A DNA stretch of 50,089 bases from CAZDYP01 sp964509505 (lineage in GTDB: Bacteria; Chloroflexota; Anaerolineae; JACRMK01): assembly GCA_964509505.1 (NCBI GenBank), contig CAZDYP010000012.1:1-50089 (forward strand), read 5' to 3'. Within the stretch, counting starts at the first letter, position 1. Every line of letters begins with the position of its first letter. Positions 8,377 through 15,804 of this stretch are shown here, piece by piece. The position numbers were made by a program, and so were the translations under genes. The notes under the pieces are model-generated. The model saw nothing but the letters and a program-made list of their open reading frames with translations. It had not been told where the DNA came from and did not search any database.

Positions 8377-9384
8377 TTAAATCAACCCCGCCGTCTCCTC
8401 TACCCCAAACATCACATTCATATTCTGCACCGCTTGCCCGCTCGCGCCTTTGATGAGGTTGTCAATCGAGCTGCATACGATGGCGGTGCCGTTGACGGCC
8501 GTGACAGAGATGACACATTGATTGTTGCCCATCGTGTGGCGCATCGTCGCCAGTTTGCCTGCAGGCAAAATTTTCACGAAGGGTTCAGCCTCATACGTTT
8601 GCCGATAGAGGCTGATGAGCGCATTCGTATCCATTGTCTTCGTCGGCTGCACATACATCGTGGACAACATGCCTTGATTGATGGGGACGAGATGCGGCGA
8701 GAAGATGATGTGTTTGGGTTGACCTGCAGCCCATTCCAGCTGTTGCTCGATTTCTGGCACGTGGCGATGCATACGTCCGATGTTGTAGGGCGAGATATTT
8801 TCGTTTGCCTCAACGAATTGATACATCAAATCCGTCTTGCGTCCTGCGCCCGACACGCCCGACTTCGCGTCAATGATGATGGGCGCATCCGACAGCAACC
8901 CTTCTCTGGCGAGTGGATAGAGTCCGAGCAACGCACTCGTCGGATAGCAGCCGGGATTGGCGACGAGTTGTGCAGCCTTGATTGGCGTGCGGTTGACCTC
9001 GACCAAGCCATACACGGCTTCGTTCAAAAGTTCAGGCGCAGTGTGATCATGTTTATACCATTGCTTGTAATTCACAGGCGGTTTCAAACGAAACGCGGCG
9101 CTGAAATCAATCACGCGCACGCCTGCCTTGAGGCAGCGCGCGGCATGTTGCATCGCCGCCTCATGGGGCAAGCAGAGAAACGCTACATCAATTGCGTCCA
9201 ACGGCGCGGCATCGGTTGCCACCAGCACCAGCTCATCCGTTGTCGGATAAAGATCGGCGAGTGCTTGCCCACCCGAACTTTCCGATGTGCCGAAGACGAC
9301 CTCGACGTGCGGATGTCGCCGCAACATTTTCAATAGCTCGATGCCCGTGTAACCCGATGCGCCGAAAATACCAACCTTGACCAT
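8377..9384 (-). CDS. argC: N-acetyl-gamma-glutamyl-phosphate reductase
   Basis: A 335-residue NADPH-dependent reductase converting N-acetylglutamyl phosphate to the semialdehyde. The N-terminal Rossmann motif is GIFGASGYTG. The catalytic Cys is in NPGCYPTSALLGLYPL, and the catalytic His is in the HRHVPEIEQQ segment. The length is normal for this family. The start has a strong GGGAGGAG 4-8 bases upstream. It is the first structural gene of the cluster. About 250 bases of leader with a terminator-like hairpin separate it from a consensus promoter, so expression is probably controlled by transcription attenuation. Confidence 0.96.
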   Translation of the reverse strand: MVKVGIFGASGYTGIELLKMLRRHPHVEVVFGTSESSGGQALADLYPTTDELVLVATDAAPLDAIDVAFLCLPHEAAMQHAARCLKAGVRVIDFSAAFRLKPPVNYKQWYKHDHTAPELLNEAVYGLVEVNRTPIKAAQLVANPGCYPTSALLGLYPLAREGLLSDAPIIIDAKSGVSGAGRKTDLMYQFVEANENISPYNIGRMHRHVPEIEQQLEWAAGQPKHIIFSPHLVPINQGMLSTMYVQPTKTMDTNALISLYRQTYEAEPFVKILPAGKLATMRHTMGNNQCVISVTAVNGTAIVCSSIDNLIKGASGQAVQNMNVMFGVEETAGLI

Positions 9385-9394
9385 GTCTCCTCCC

Positions 9395-9481
9395 GATGAT
9401 GACGGAAGACGGAGGACAGAAGACGGAAACCGATTGTCTTTTGGTTAAACATCGTTGGTCACCCGTCATCCGTCATCCATC
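9395..9481. repeat. Tandem-oligomer palindromic array upstream of argC
   Basis: Units GATGACGGAAGACGGAGGAC and AGAAGACGG (9397-9428) are answered by inverted units CACCCGTCATCCGTCATCC (9461-9479). It lies in the argC 5' leader between the terminator hairpin and the gene, so it would be transcribed into the leader RNA. Confidence 0.8.
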
Positions 9482-9516
9482 TAAAAATAAAAACTCCCAG
9501 ACCGTAGTCTGGGAGT
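9482..9516 (-). terminator. Attenuator-type terminator in the argC leader
   Basis: Read on the minus strand, a perfect 10-bp stem ACTCCCAGAC / GTCTGGGAGT is closed by a UACG tetraloop (the very stable UNCG class). It is followed at once by TTTTATTTTTA. It lies between the promoter at 9641-9668 and argC, with no complete gene in between, so it must act within the argC transcript. The 3' arm GGTCTGG (9497-9503) can also pair with an upstream CCAGACC (9565-9571), which would prevent the terminator from forming. Confidence 0.8.
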
Positions 9517-9550
9517 CTCGTTAGTTCAATCTAGGCGCGGCCTAACAAGC

Positions 9551-9616
9551 TCATCCAGCACACAGGTCTGGCGAGGGTTGCTTGCTCGGTCGTCGCGGGG
9601 AAAAAGATATCAACAT
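9551..9616 (-). CDS. Putative arginine leader peptide (21 residues)
   Basis: A short open frame starting 18-19 bases after the predicted transcription start. TGGAGC lies about 5 bases upstream of its ATG. The translation is MLISFSPRRPSKQPSPDLCAG, with two consecutive Arg codons (CGA CGA) at positions 8-9. A ribosome stalled there would leave the antiterminator segment 9565-9571 free; one that reaches the stop would cover it. The stop overlaps (ATGA) the start of a second mini-frame, 9554-9531 (MSLLGRA), which has one Arg codon. Two Arg codons are few for a classical leader, so the call is an inference from layout. Confidence 0.4.
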   Translation of the reverse strand: MLISFSPRRPSKQPSPDLCAG

Positions 9617-9640
9617 GCTTGCTCCAAAGTGTCGTACAAA

Positions 9641-9668
9641 ATTATAGCAGTGTATTTTTCGCTGTCAA
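9641..9668 (-). promoter_or_regulatory. Sigma-70-type promoter of the arginine cluster
   Basis: On the minus strand, TTGACA (9668-9663) and TATAAT (9646-9641) are both perfect consensus boxes with a 16-base spacer. The predicted transcript starts near 9634 and has a leader of about 250 bases before argC. Confidence 0.85.
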
Positions 9669-9677
9669 TTTTTGTTA

Positions 9678-9686
9678 TGTTATAAT
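9678..9686 (+). promoter_or_regulatory. Extended -10 promoter of the M50 protease gene
   Basis: TGTTATAAT is an extended -10 element (TGnTATAAT). No good -35 is seen; the expected position overlaps the arginine promoter. The predicted transcription start is near 9693, only 15-30 bases before the start codons at 9708, 9711 and 9723. The two promoters are divergent and partly overlapping. Confidence 0.65.
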
Positions 9687-9707
9687 CCTGTCGCTGTTGT
9701 CCAATGA

Positions 9708-10379
9708 GTGATGAGAGATCCTATGTCGTTTGATTTCGTTGAAATACTCCGTTTGCTGTTTGTGATTTTGATATCATTTGCTGTTCACGAGCTCAGCCAC
9801 GCAGTTACTGCAGATTACTTGGGCGACGATACTCCACGTCGTGCTGGACGCATCTCGCTTAACCCACTGGTGCATTTGGATCCAGTAGGCACGTTAATAG
9901 TAGTGTTGAGTGTATTAGCAGGTGGGTTGATTGGTTGGGCTTACACCCCTGTCAATCCATTGCGGCTACGGTACGGCCCTGTGGTGGGTATGGGCATCGT
10001 ATCTATCGCGGGCCCCATCGCCAACCTACTGCTGGCTTTGTTGTCTGCGTTGATTTTTCACGCATCAATTCTGGCAGGGGTTCTTAATCTCCCGCTCGCG
10101 CTCATCTGTGACACTTTTGTTTACGTGAACGTGAGTTTGTTTTTTCTGAATTTATTGCCCTTGCCTCCATTGGATGGCTTTCGCATATTGTTGGCATTTC
10201 TACGCTTGATTCGTGGACGAGAAGCGTTGCAATTGTCCGAACGGATCGCGAGCTTAACAGCATACGGACCCATGTTGTTCATCATGTTAATTGTCTTTGA
10301 TCGCTTTTTACCCTTCAGCATCTTGGGTTTGTTGATCGGACGACCTGCGTCTTGGCTGATCCATTTGTTGGGCTTTTAG
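9708..10379 (+). CDS. Site-2 protease family (M50) membrane metallopeptidase
   Basis: A 223-residue integral membrane protein. The zinc motif HELSH (in FAVHELSHAVTADYLGD) lies in the first transmembrane segment. The third ligand motif NLLPLPPLDG lies in a later segment, and four to five hydrophobic segments are visible overall. This is the compact, PDZ-less M50 type found widely in Chloroflexota and Gram-positives. The substrate is unknown; the family cuts transmembrane segments of regulators. The start could be GTG 9708, ATG 9711 or ATG 9723; the last has GAG-AGA upstream. The HD gene begins one base after the stop, so the two are translationally linked. Confidence 0.92.
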   Translation: MMRDPMSFDFVEILRLLFVILISFAVHELSHAVTADYLGDDTPRRAGRISLNPLVHLDPVGTLIVVLSVLAGGLIGWAYTPVNPLRLRYGPVVGMGIVSIAGPIANLLLALLSALIFHASILAGVLNLPLALICDTFVYVNVSLFFLNLLPLPPLDGFRILLAFLRLIRGREALQLSERIASLTAYGPMLFIMLIVFDRFLPFSILGLLIGRPASWLIHLLGF

Positions 10380-10380
10380 T

Positions 10381-10899
10381 ATGAAAGCAATGGCTCATCG
10401 CTTCCAGCAATTTTTCCGCGCGCTGCGGGCGACCGTTTCACCGGCCGAGCGTTTGTTGTTGCGCGAATATCTTTCGCGTGAACAACGCGCTCTATTCACG
10501 CGCATGACGTTGAGCGACCAACGGCATTGCCTCGACCTGTTTTATACCTTGCGCGACAAAGGCGAGAGCGATGAAGCGCTATTACAAGCGGCGTTGCTGC
10601 ACGACGTGGGCAAATCGGAAGCGCGCATTTATTTGTGGCAGCGAGTCACGTATGTGTTGATGGGTAAAGTCTCGAAGCGCTGGCGCAACCGTTTTTGTGA
10701 CAGATCAGACCGCGATTGGCGTTATGCGTTCTTCGTGCTGGCGCATCACACAGAGATTGGCGCAGCGCTGGCGAATCGCGCGGGTTGCGCCGATGAAGTG
10801 GTCGAGTTGATTCGCGCACACCAATCGCCCATCACGCCAAAGATACCGTCCGCCGCGCGGCGCAAGTTGCGGGCGTTGCAAGCGGCGGACAACCAATAG
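10381..10899 (+). CDS. HD-domain phosphohydrolase
   Basis: A 172-residue cytoplasmic protein. The HD metal-binding pattern is complete: His in DQRHCLDLF, the His-Asp pair in ALLHDVGK, His residues in VLAHHTEIGA and a distal His in RAHQSP. Such proteins usually hydrolyse nucleotides or other phosphate esters; the substrate cannot be read here. The stop of the M50 gene (TAG 10377-10379) and this ATG are separated by one base. It is followed by a repeat array and the TyrA-like gene. Confidence 0.88.
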   Translation: MKAMAHRFQQFFRALRATVSPAERLLLREYLSREQRALFTRMTLSDQRHCLDLFYTLRDKGESDEALLQAALLHDVGKSEARIYLWQRVTYVLMGKVSKRWRNRFCDRSDRDWRYAFFVLAHHTEIGAALANRAGCADEVVELIRAHQSPITPKIPSAARRKLRALQAADNQ

Positions 10900-11000
10900 T
10901 CGGTTAGTCGCATAGTCGCGTAGCCACGTAGTCGCTTGACCGTAGCGACCAAGTGACTATGCGACCAAACGACCAAACGACCAAAGGACTAAGTGACTAC
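10900..11000. repeat. Tandem-oligomer palindromic array between the HD and TyrA-like genes
   Basis: Near-tandem units GGTTAGTCGCATAGTCGCG and GTAGCCACGTAGTCGC are followed by inverted units GACTATGCGACCAAACGACC, AAACGACC and AAAGGACTAAGTGACTAC. The array ends at the base before the ATG, so it also forms the ribosome-binding region of the next gene. Confidence 0.8.
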
Positions 11001-11996
11001 ATGGCTAGAGCACGCATTTCAATTATTGGATTGGGACTGGTTGGCGCGTCCATCGGTTTGGCGTTGCGGCGCGAGAAACCACAACTTGAGGTGGTGGGGC
11101 ATGACATCAGTTCCGATGCGGCCAAGCAAGCCTTAAAGCTCGGCGCGATTGAAAAAGCCGAATGGAACTTGCTCAACGCATGTGAGACGGCAGATATGTT
11201 GATTTTTGCGACGCCCGCGCTCGCCATCAAGGAGACATTCGAGATTCTACGCAAGAAAGACGCGCAACTCAAAGAGGGCTTGATTATCACCGACACCGCC
11301 AGCACAAAGGCGGATGTGCTGCGTTGGGCGGAGCGATTGTTGCCGAAGCATGTCTATTTCGTCGGCGGCGATCCGATGGTGGGACGCGATGGCGCGACCG
11401 CCGGCCCCAGCGCCGACTTGTTCAAAGGCGCAACCTATTGCCTCATCCCATCGCCGGCGACGCCGAGTGACGCCATACAGCGTGTGCAAGGGTTGGTCGA
11501 ATTGCTCGGCGCGACTGCATATTTCATTGACCCGCTAGAACACGATGGCTACGCGGGCTTTGCCGATCATTTACCGTTCTTGGTTTCCACGGCGTTGTTG
11601 CGCATGGCCGCCGCAAAACAAAAGGAACCAACCACGCGCGCTGAACCAGCAATGCACCGCATGGTGGGCGCGACTTTTCGGCGCGCCGTCGAGTTTGCCT
11701 CGGATGACCCGAACACCTATCGCGATGTGTGTCTAACGAATCGTGAGTCGTTGGTGCGTTGGCTGGGCGTCATGCGCGAGCAGCTCGACGAATTGAGCGC
11801 GTTGGTGCAAGAAGGCGACGAGAAAAAGTTGGGCGATTTGTTTGATCAAGCCTACCTGCTGCGACGCATGATAAACAAACCCTATATAGATGCGGATTTA
11901 GAAGCGCAATCCAACACCATTCGCAATGCGACGGGCTTTGGGATTGGCGACTTGTTTGGCTTTCGGCAACGGAAGCCGCCTGAACCGAAGAAGTGA
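11001..11996 (+). CDS. TyrA-like prephenate/arogenate dehydrogenase family protein
   Basis: A 331-residue NAD(P)-dependent dehydrogenase. An N-terminal Rossmann domain (IIGLGLVGASIGLALRRE) is followed by the TyrA C-terminal helical domain. The family signature normally written GGHPM..G appears as GGDPMVGRDGATAGPSADLF, so the usual His is Asp. The second motif, usually SHLPH, reads DHLPF. The fold assignment is firm, but the substituted substrate-site residues leave the substrate uncertain. The start at 11001 (MARARISIIG) is directly after the repeat array; 16 upstream codons come from the repeat. It sits with surface-glycan genes rather than aromatic genes. Confidence 0.8.
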   Translation: MARARISIIGLGLVGASIGLALRREKPQLEVVGHDISSDAAKQALKLGAIEKAEWNLLNACETADMLIFATPALAIKETFEILRKKDAQLKEGLIITDTASTKADVLRWAERLLPKHVYFVGGDPMVGRDGATAGPSADLFKGATYCLIPSPATPSDAIQRVQGLVELLGATAYFIDPLEHDGYAGFADHLPFLVSTALLRMAAAKQKEPTTRAEPAMHRMVGATFRRAVEFASDDPNTYRDVCLTNRESLVRWLGVMREQLDELSALVQEGDEKKLGDLFDQAYLLRRMINKPYIDADLEAQSNTIRNATGFGIGDLFGFRQRKPPEPKK

Positions 11997-12011
11997 ACAA
12001 GGAGTGAGTGA

Positions 12012-12746
12012 TTGATTAGCATCTCGGCGGTGATGCCCGCCTACAACGAAGAAGCGAATATCGAACCGCAAGTGCACGACGTCGTCAACATGCTACGAAG
12101 CGTGACGGATGATTATGAAGTGATTGTGGTGAATGACGGCAGTCGTGATCGCACAGGCGAAATCGTCTCGCGTCTATCAGCCGCTATGCCGCAGGTGCGA
12201 CTCGTACAGCATGAACGCAATCAAGGCTATGGGGCTGCGCTTTATACAGGTTTTACCAACGCCAAGAACGAGTGGATTTTTCTGACGGATTCGGACCGAC
12301 AATTTGATATGGCTGACTTTCAAAAGTTATTGCCATTCATCCAACAAGCCGACATCATCGCTGGTTATCGCGCGCCACGACGCGACCCGTTCATGCGTGT
12401 GTTGAATGGCAAAGGCTGGAGCGCGTTAGTGACATTGTGGTTTGGTTACACGGCGCGCGACATTGATTGCGCGTTCAAGCTGTTCAAGCGGGAGGTGATC
12501 GAGCGTATCCAATATCACATCGTCTCGCGCGGCGCGACGTTCAGCGCCGAGTTTTTGATTCGCGCCAAGCGCCAAGGCTATCGTATCGTGGAGGTGCCAG
12601 TCTCACATCATCCACGTCGCGCGGGCAGCCCCACGGGGGCGCGCCCCGATGTGATCATGCGCGCCTTCCGCGAGCTGTTTAAGTTGCGATGGAAGCTCTG
12701 GTTCGAAGACGATACAAGCAGGAGCGCAGTCCCTGCCCAACAATGA
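12012..12746 (+). CDS. Family 2 glycosyltransferase (dolichyl-phosphate-mannose-synthase-like)
   Basis: A 244-residue GT-A-fold glycosyltransferase. The nucleotide-sugar part shows VMPAYNEEANIEPQV and VIVVNDGSRDRTGEI. The DSD metal-binding motif is in FLTDSDRQFDM, and the acceptor-side FKLFKREVIERI follows. No transmembrane tail is present, so it is a soluble or peripheral enzyme, likely charging a polyprenyl-phosphate carrier or elongating a surface glycan. Translation starts at TTG 12012: AAGGAG is 7 bases upstream and an in-frame stop lies immediately before. It is 15 bases after the TyrA-like gene and is terminated at 12805-12842. Confidence 0.88.
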   Translation: MISISAVMPAYNEEANIEPQVHDVVNMLRSVTDDYEVIVVNDGSRDRTGEIVSRLSAAMPQVRLVQHERNQGYGAALYTGFTNAKNEWIFLTDSDRQFDMADFQKLLPFIQQADIIAGYRAPRRDPFMRVLNGKGWSALVTLWFGYTARDIDCAFKLFKREVIERIQYHIVSRGATFSAEFLIRAKRQGYRIVEVPVSHHPRRAGSPTGARPDVIMRAFRELFKLRWKLWFEDDTSRSAVPAQQ

Positions 12747-12804
12747 GCTGGTTTTTACACTTGAGGACGAGAGCGCAACACTCGTCTAACATGACCGAAG
12801 ACTG

Positions 12805-12842
12805 AAAACCCGTTTGCATCGTTCAAGTCAAACGGGTTTTTG
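12805..12842 (+). terminator. Rho-independent terminator
   Basis: The stem AAAACCCGTTTG / CAAACGGGTTTT has a 12-base loop and a T5 run. The arm AAACCCGTTT recurs in the terminators at 15719 and 21974. Confidence 0.85.
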
Positions 12843-12958
12843 GTGATTATAAGCAGGGCAAGTTTTTAACCTGCCTTGCGCGCATTGGCAAGTGCTAACC
12901 TCTCTTGTCAGAACGACTGGGGCTTACTTGCCCTACCCTACTCCGTGAAGGATTCAGC

Positions 12959-14191
12959 GTGACCTCACACGCATTAAAAATTTTGATGATCGCGCCAACG
13001 TCGTTCTTCTCGTCGTACGGCTGTCACGTACGCATTGCAGAAGAGGCTGAGGCGTTGCAACGACTCGGCCATCGCGTCAAGATTGTGACGTATCGCAACG
13101 GCAATGCATGGCGCAACCTCGACATTACACGCTCACTGCCCATTCCCTATCGCACCCACTACGAAGTGGGCTCGTCGCGCCACAAACTCGCGTTCGATGT
13201 CTTGCTGGGTCTCAAAGTAATTGAGACGGCGCTGCGCTATCGTCCTGATGTGATTCACGCACATCTGCACGAAGGCGCGTTGCTTGGCTATCCGTGGCAT
13301 TGGCTCACAGGCACGCCGCTCATTTTTGATTTTCAAGGCAGTCTGACCAGCGAGATGGTTGACCACCATTTCTTGAAAAAGGATGGGCGCTTCTATGCGT
13401 CTGTGTTGCGTCTTGAGCAATGGATCAACAATTTACCTAATGCGGTCATCGCGTCATCACAGCGTGGCGTGCGTTTGTTGCGCGATGAGTTTGGTTGCCG
13501 CGTCGCGCACATCAAAGTCGTGCCTGATTGTGTCCATGCCGAGGTATTCCATCCTCAAGCGCTCACGGACGCTGAACGCTGTGCGCTCAAAGCGCAATGG
13601 GGGATTCCGCGCGACCGTAAACTGATCGTCTATTTGGGTTTGCTTGCGCCCTATCAAGGCACAGATCTGTTGTTACAGGCTGCGCAAATCATCAAAGCGC
13701 AACAGGCTAACGCGCACTTTTTGATTATGGGTTATCCGGGCGTGAGTACGTATCAAGCTCTCGCAGCGCGGCTAGACGTGAGCGATGTAGTGACGTTCAC
13801 GGGACGTATCCATTACGAAGACGCGCCGCGTTACTTAGCGTTGGGCGATGTGGCAGTCGCGCCAAAGCTTTCGATGACGGAAGGCATCGGCAAGGTGTTG
13901 AACTACATGGCGCTCGGTCTGCCGACGGTCACGTTCGACACGGAAGTAAGCCGCGAATATCTGGCAGAGCATGGCTGCTATGCGAAGCCCGGCGACGCAA
14001 GGGATTTGGCGCGTGTGTTGCAAGAGGTGTTGGACAACGACGCCCGCGCCAAAACATTAGGGCGCGCATTGCGCCAACGCGCCATCGAACATTTTTCATG
14101 GGAAAGGGCGGGACACAAAATTGTTGATATCTATGCGAGCTGTTTGGCGCGAAGCCACGCAACTGTATCAATACCGCGATCTAGTCCGTAA
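12959..14191 (+). CDS. Family 4 glycosyltransferase
   Basis: A 410-residue GT-B-fold retaining glycosyltransferase. The N-terminal acceptor domain opens with LKILMIAPTSFFSSYGCHVRIAEEAEAL. The donor domain shows LIVYLGLLAPYQGTDLLLQA, MGYPG and the EGIGKVLNYMALGLPTVTFD segment that corresponds to the EX7E-type nucleotide-sugar site. GTG 12959 is taken as start because GAAGGA lies 5-6 bases upstream; the frame is open to 12905 without such a site. The 3' end overlaps the ABC permease gene by 59 bases. It probably adds a sugar to the surface glycan exported by that permease. Confidence 0.9.
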   Translation: MTSHALKILMIAPTSFFSSYGCHVRIAEEAEALQRLGHRVKIVTYRNGNAWRNLDITRSLPIPYRTHYEVGSSRHKLAFDVLLGLKVIETALRYRPDVIHAHLHEGALLGYPWHWLTGTPLIFDFQGSLTSEMVDHHFLKKDGRFYASVLRLEQWINNLPNAVIASSQRGVRLLRDEFGCRVAHIKVVPDCVHAEVFHPQALTDAERCALKAQWGIPRDRKLIVYLGLLAPYQGTDLLLQAAQIIKAQQANAHFLIMGYPGVSTYQALAARLDVSDVVTFTGRIHYEDAPRYLALGDVAVAPKLSMTEGIGKVLNYMALGLPTVTFDTEVSREYLAEHGCYAKPGDARDLARVLQEVLDNDARAKTLGRALRQRAIEHFSWERAGHKIVDIYASCLARSHATVSIPRSSP

Positions 14192-14948
14192 CCTCGTTAT
14201 GCGCGACTTGAAGGTGCGCTACAAAAATTCTGCGCTAGGCATTGCGTGGTCCATGCTCAACCCCTTGGGCATGATGCTGGTCTTCACGGTGGTTTTCACC
14301 GTCATGCTGTCCAACAACATTGACCGTTATCCCATTTTTATTTTGTGCGGCTTGTTGCCCTGGAATTGGTTCGCGGGTTCTGTCGTCGGCTCAATTTATA
14401 GCGTGGTAAGCAATGCGCCTCTCGTCAAAAAGGTCTATTTCCCGCGCGAGGTCTTGCCCTTGTCTGGCGTCATCGCCAATCTGGCGCATTTTTTGCTTGC
14501 GCTGGTCGTGTTGTTCGCCATGATGATGTTCTTCAGGACGCCTTTTACAGGTTGGGCTTTGTTGCTGCCCCTTATTATTGCCGTGCAATTCATCTTCACG
14601 CTCGGCTTGGCATTTTTTCTCTCAGCCGTCAACGTCTATTATCGTGACACGGCGCAGATTATAGATGTGCTGATGCTCGCGTGGTTTTTCCTGACGCCCG
14701 TGTTTTATTCGATGGACATCTTGCCCCAGACCAAGGAAGTGCTAGGGTATGTAGTGCCTGTGCAACGTCTGGCGTATATTCTGAACCCGATGGCGTCGCT
14801 CATTGCGTCGTATCGCGTCATTCTTTATAATGGCGCGCCGCCCGCCTTTGATTTTCTGCTCCGCACGGTAGCTACCGCGCTCGTCGTCCTCGCGCTTGGC
14901 TATTTGTTTTTCCGCCGCGCCAGTCGTTCATTTGGTGAAGTCTTATGA
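14133..14948 (+). CDS. ABC-2-type polysaccharide export permease (Wzm/TagG-like)
   Basis: A 271-residue membrane subunit with about six transmembrane segments. The amphipathic N-terminus (ATQLYQYRDLVRNLVMRDLKVRYK) and the following ALGIAWSMLNPLGMMLVFTVVF are diagnostic for the Wzm/TagG family, which exports undecaprenyl-linked glycans. The C-terminal segment includes LNPMASLIASYRVILYNG. The start is ATG 14133 inside the end of the glycosyltransferase gene, an overlap that implies coupled translation. The partner ATPase (Wzt-type) does not follow; the next gene is a SIS isomerase. The ATPase must be elsewhere or this export locus is split. Confidence 0.9.
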   Translation: MRAVWREATQLYQYRDLVRNLVMRDLKVRYKNSALGIAWSMLNPLGMMLVFTVVFTVMLSNNIDRYPIFILCGLLPWNWFAGSVVGSIYSVVSNAPLVKKVYFPREVLPLSGVIANLAHFLLALVVLFAMMMFFRTPFTGWALLLPLIIAVQFIFTLGLAFFLSAVNVYYRDTAQIIDVLMLAWFFLTPVFYSMDILPQTKEVLGYVVPVQRLAYILNPMASLIASYRVILYNGAPPAFDFLLRTVATALVVLALGYLFFRRASRSFGEVL

Positions 14949-15013
14949 CGTATCAGGCGCCAAGCAGTCTGCCATGCTTGGTGCGTAACCCATGACACTT
15001 TAAGGAGATTGAC

Positions 15014-15658
15014 ATGCACCGCCTTCCGCGTTACCTCGAAACACTCAAACAATTAATAGACAAATTGCCACAACAAGCGCTGGCTGACACGGTTGCAATT
15101 CTGCTCTATGCAAGAACGCATGGCAATCGCGTGTTCTTTATGGGCAATGGCGGCAGCGGTTCGACGGCGGGCCACTTTGCCACCGATTTGGGCAAAGGGA
15201 CGGAAGCTGTGGGCTTGCCACGCTTCAAGGTCATGTCGCTCAACGACAACATGTCCACATTCTCCGCGTATGCCAACGACCTGGGCTACGAGCATGTCTT
15301 TGCCGAACAGCTCAAGGCGTTTATCACGCGCGGCGACATTGTGATTGGCTTGAGCGGCAGCGGCAATTCGCGCAATGTGTTAGAGGCAATGAAAGTCGCA
15401 CGCAACGCGGGCGGCGTGCTGATTGGCATGACAGGCTTCGACGGCGGCTTGCTCAAGCAGATGGTCGACCTCAACCTCCATGCGCCCACGCACGACCTCG
15501 GCACACGCACCCAGAACATGGGCTTAGCGGAAGACGCGCACCACATTATGATGCACCTCATCTGCGAGCTGATTCGCAGCGCGCAACCTGACGAATACGC
15601 ATTGCCCGCATGGGTGGAGAAGGAGGCGTGGGGCTTGCGGGTGAGGCGCGTCTCGTAA
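15014..15658 (+). CDS. SIS-domain sugar-phosphate isomerase (GmhA-like)
   Basis: A 214-residue sugar isomerase-fold protein resembling sedoheptulose-7-phosphate isomerase, the first step of ADP- or GDP-heptose synthesis. Phosphosugar-binding loops are visible: FMGNGGSGSTAGHFATDL and IVIGLSGSGNSRNVLEAM. The C-terminal AEDAHHIMMH segment takes the place of the GmhA catalytic His region. The start has TAAGGAG 5-6 bases upstream. It is 65 bases after the export permease and before a strong terminator, so it closes the surface-glycan group. The exact sugar is not proven; related SIS proteins act on other phosphosugars. Confidence 0.82.
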   Translation: MHRLPRYLETLKQLIDKLPQQALADTVAILLYARTHGNRVFFMGNGGSGSTAGHFATDLGKGTEAVGLPRFKVMSLNDNMSTFSAYANDLGYEHVFAEQLKAFITRGDIVIGLSGSGNSRNVLEAMKVARNAGGVLIGMTGFDGGLLKQMVDLNLHAPTHDLGTRTQNMGLAEDAHHIMMHLICELIRSAQPDEYALPAWVEKEAWGLRVRRVS

Positions 15659-15718
15659 GATGCCTGTCTTCAATAGTCAGTAATCAGATGAATAGCCTTT
15701 CAGTGTAATTGCCTAGAG

Positions 15719-15760
15719 AACGAAAAACCCGTTTTTATAACTGAAAACGGGTTTTTCGTT
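15719..15760. terminator. Bidirectional terminator
   Basis: A perfect 17-bp stem AACGAAAAACCCGTTTT / AAAACGGGTTTTTCGTT has an 8-base loop. It has T-rich sequence in both directions and lies between convergent genes (SIS isomerase and dienelactone hydrolase). Confidence 0.9.
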
Positions 15761-15804
15761 GACCGTGTTTTATCTGGCTACTGACTGCTGACAGCGAGCT
15801 TCTT

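Noticed and set aside
8113..9336. Long plus-strand open frame of 407 codons opposite argC and argB
   Set aside because: It is antisense to two certain arginine genes, crosses their junction, and reads as basic, Cys/His-rich nonsense without a ribosome-binding site.
9482..9640. T-box riboswitch in the argC leader
   Set aside because: The conserved T-box sequence around TGGNACC and the specifier loop arrangement are not present; leader-peptide attenuation fits better.
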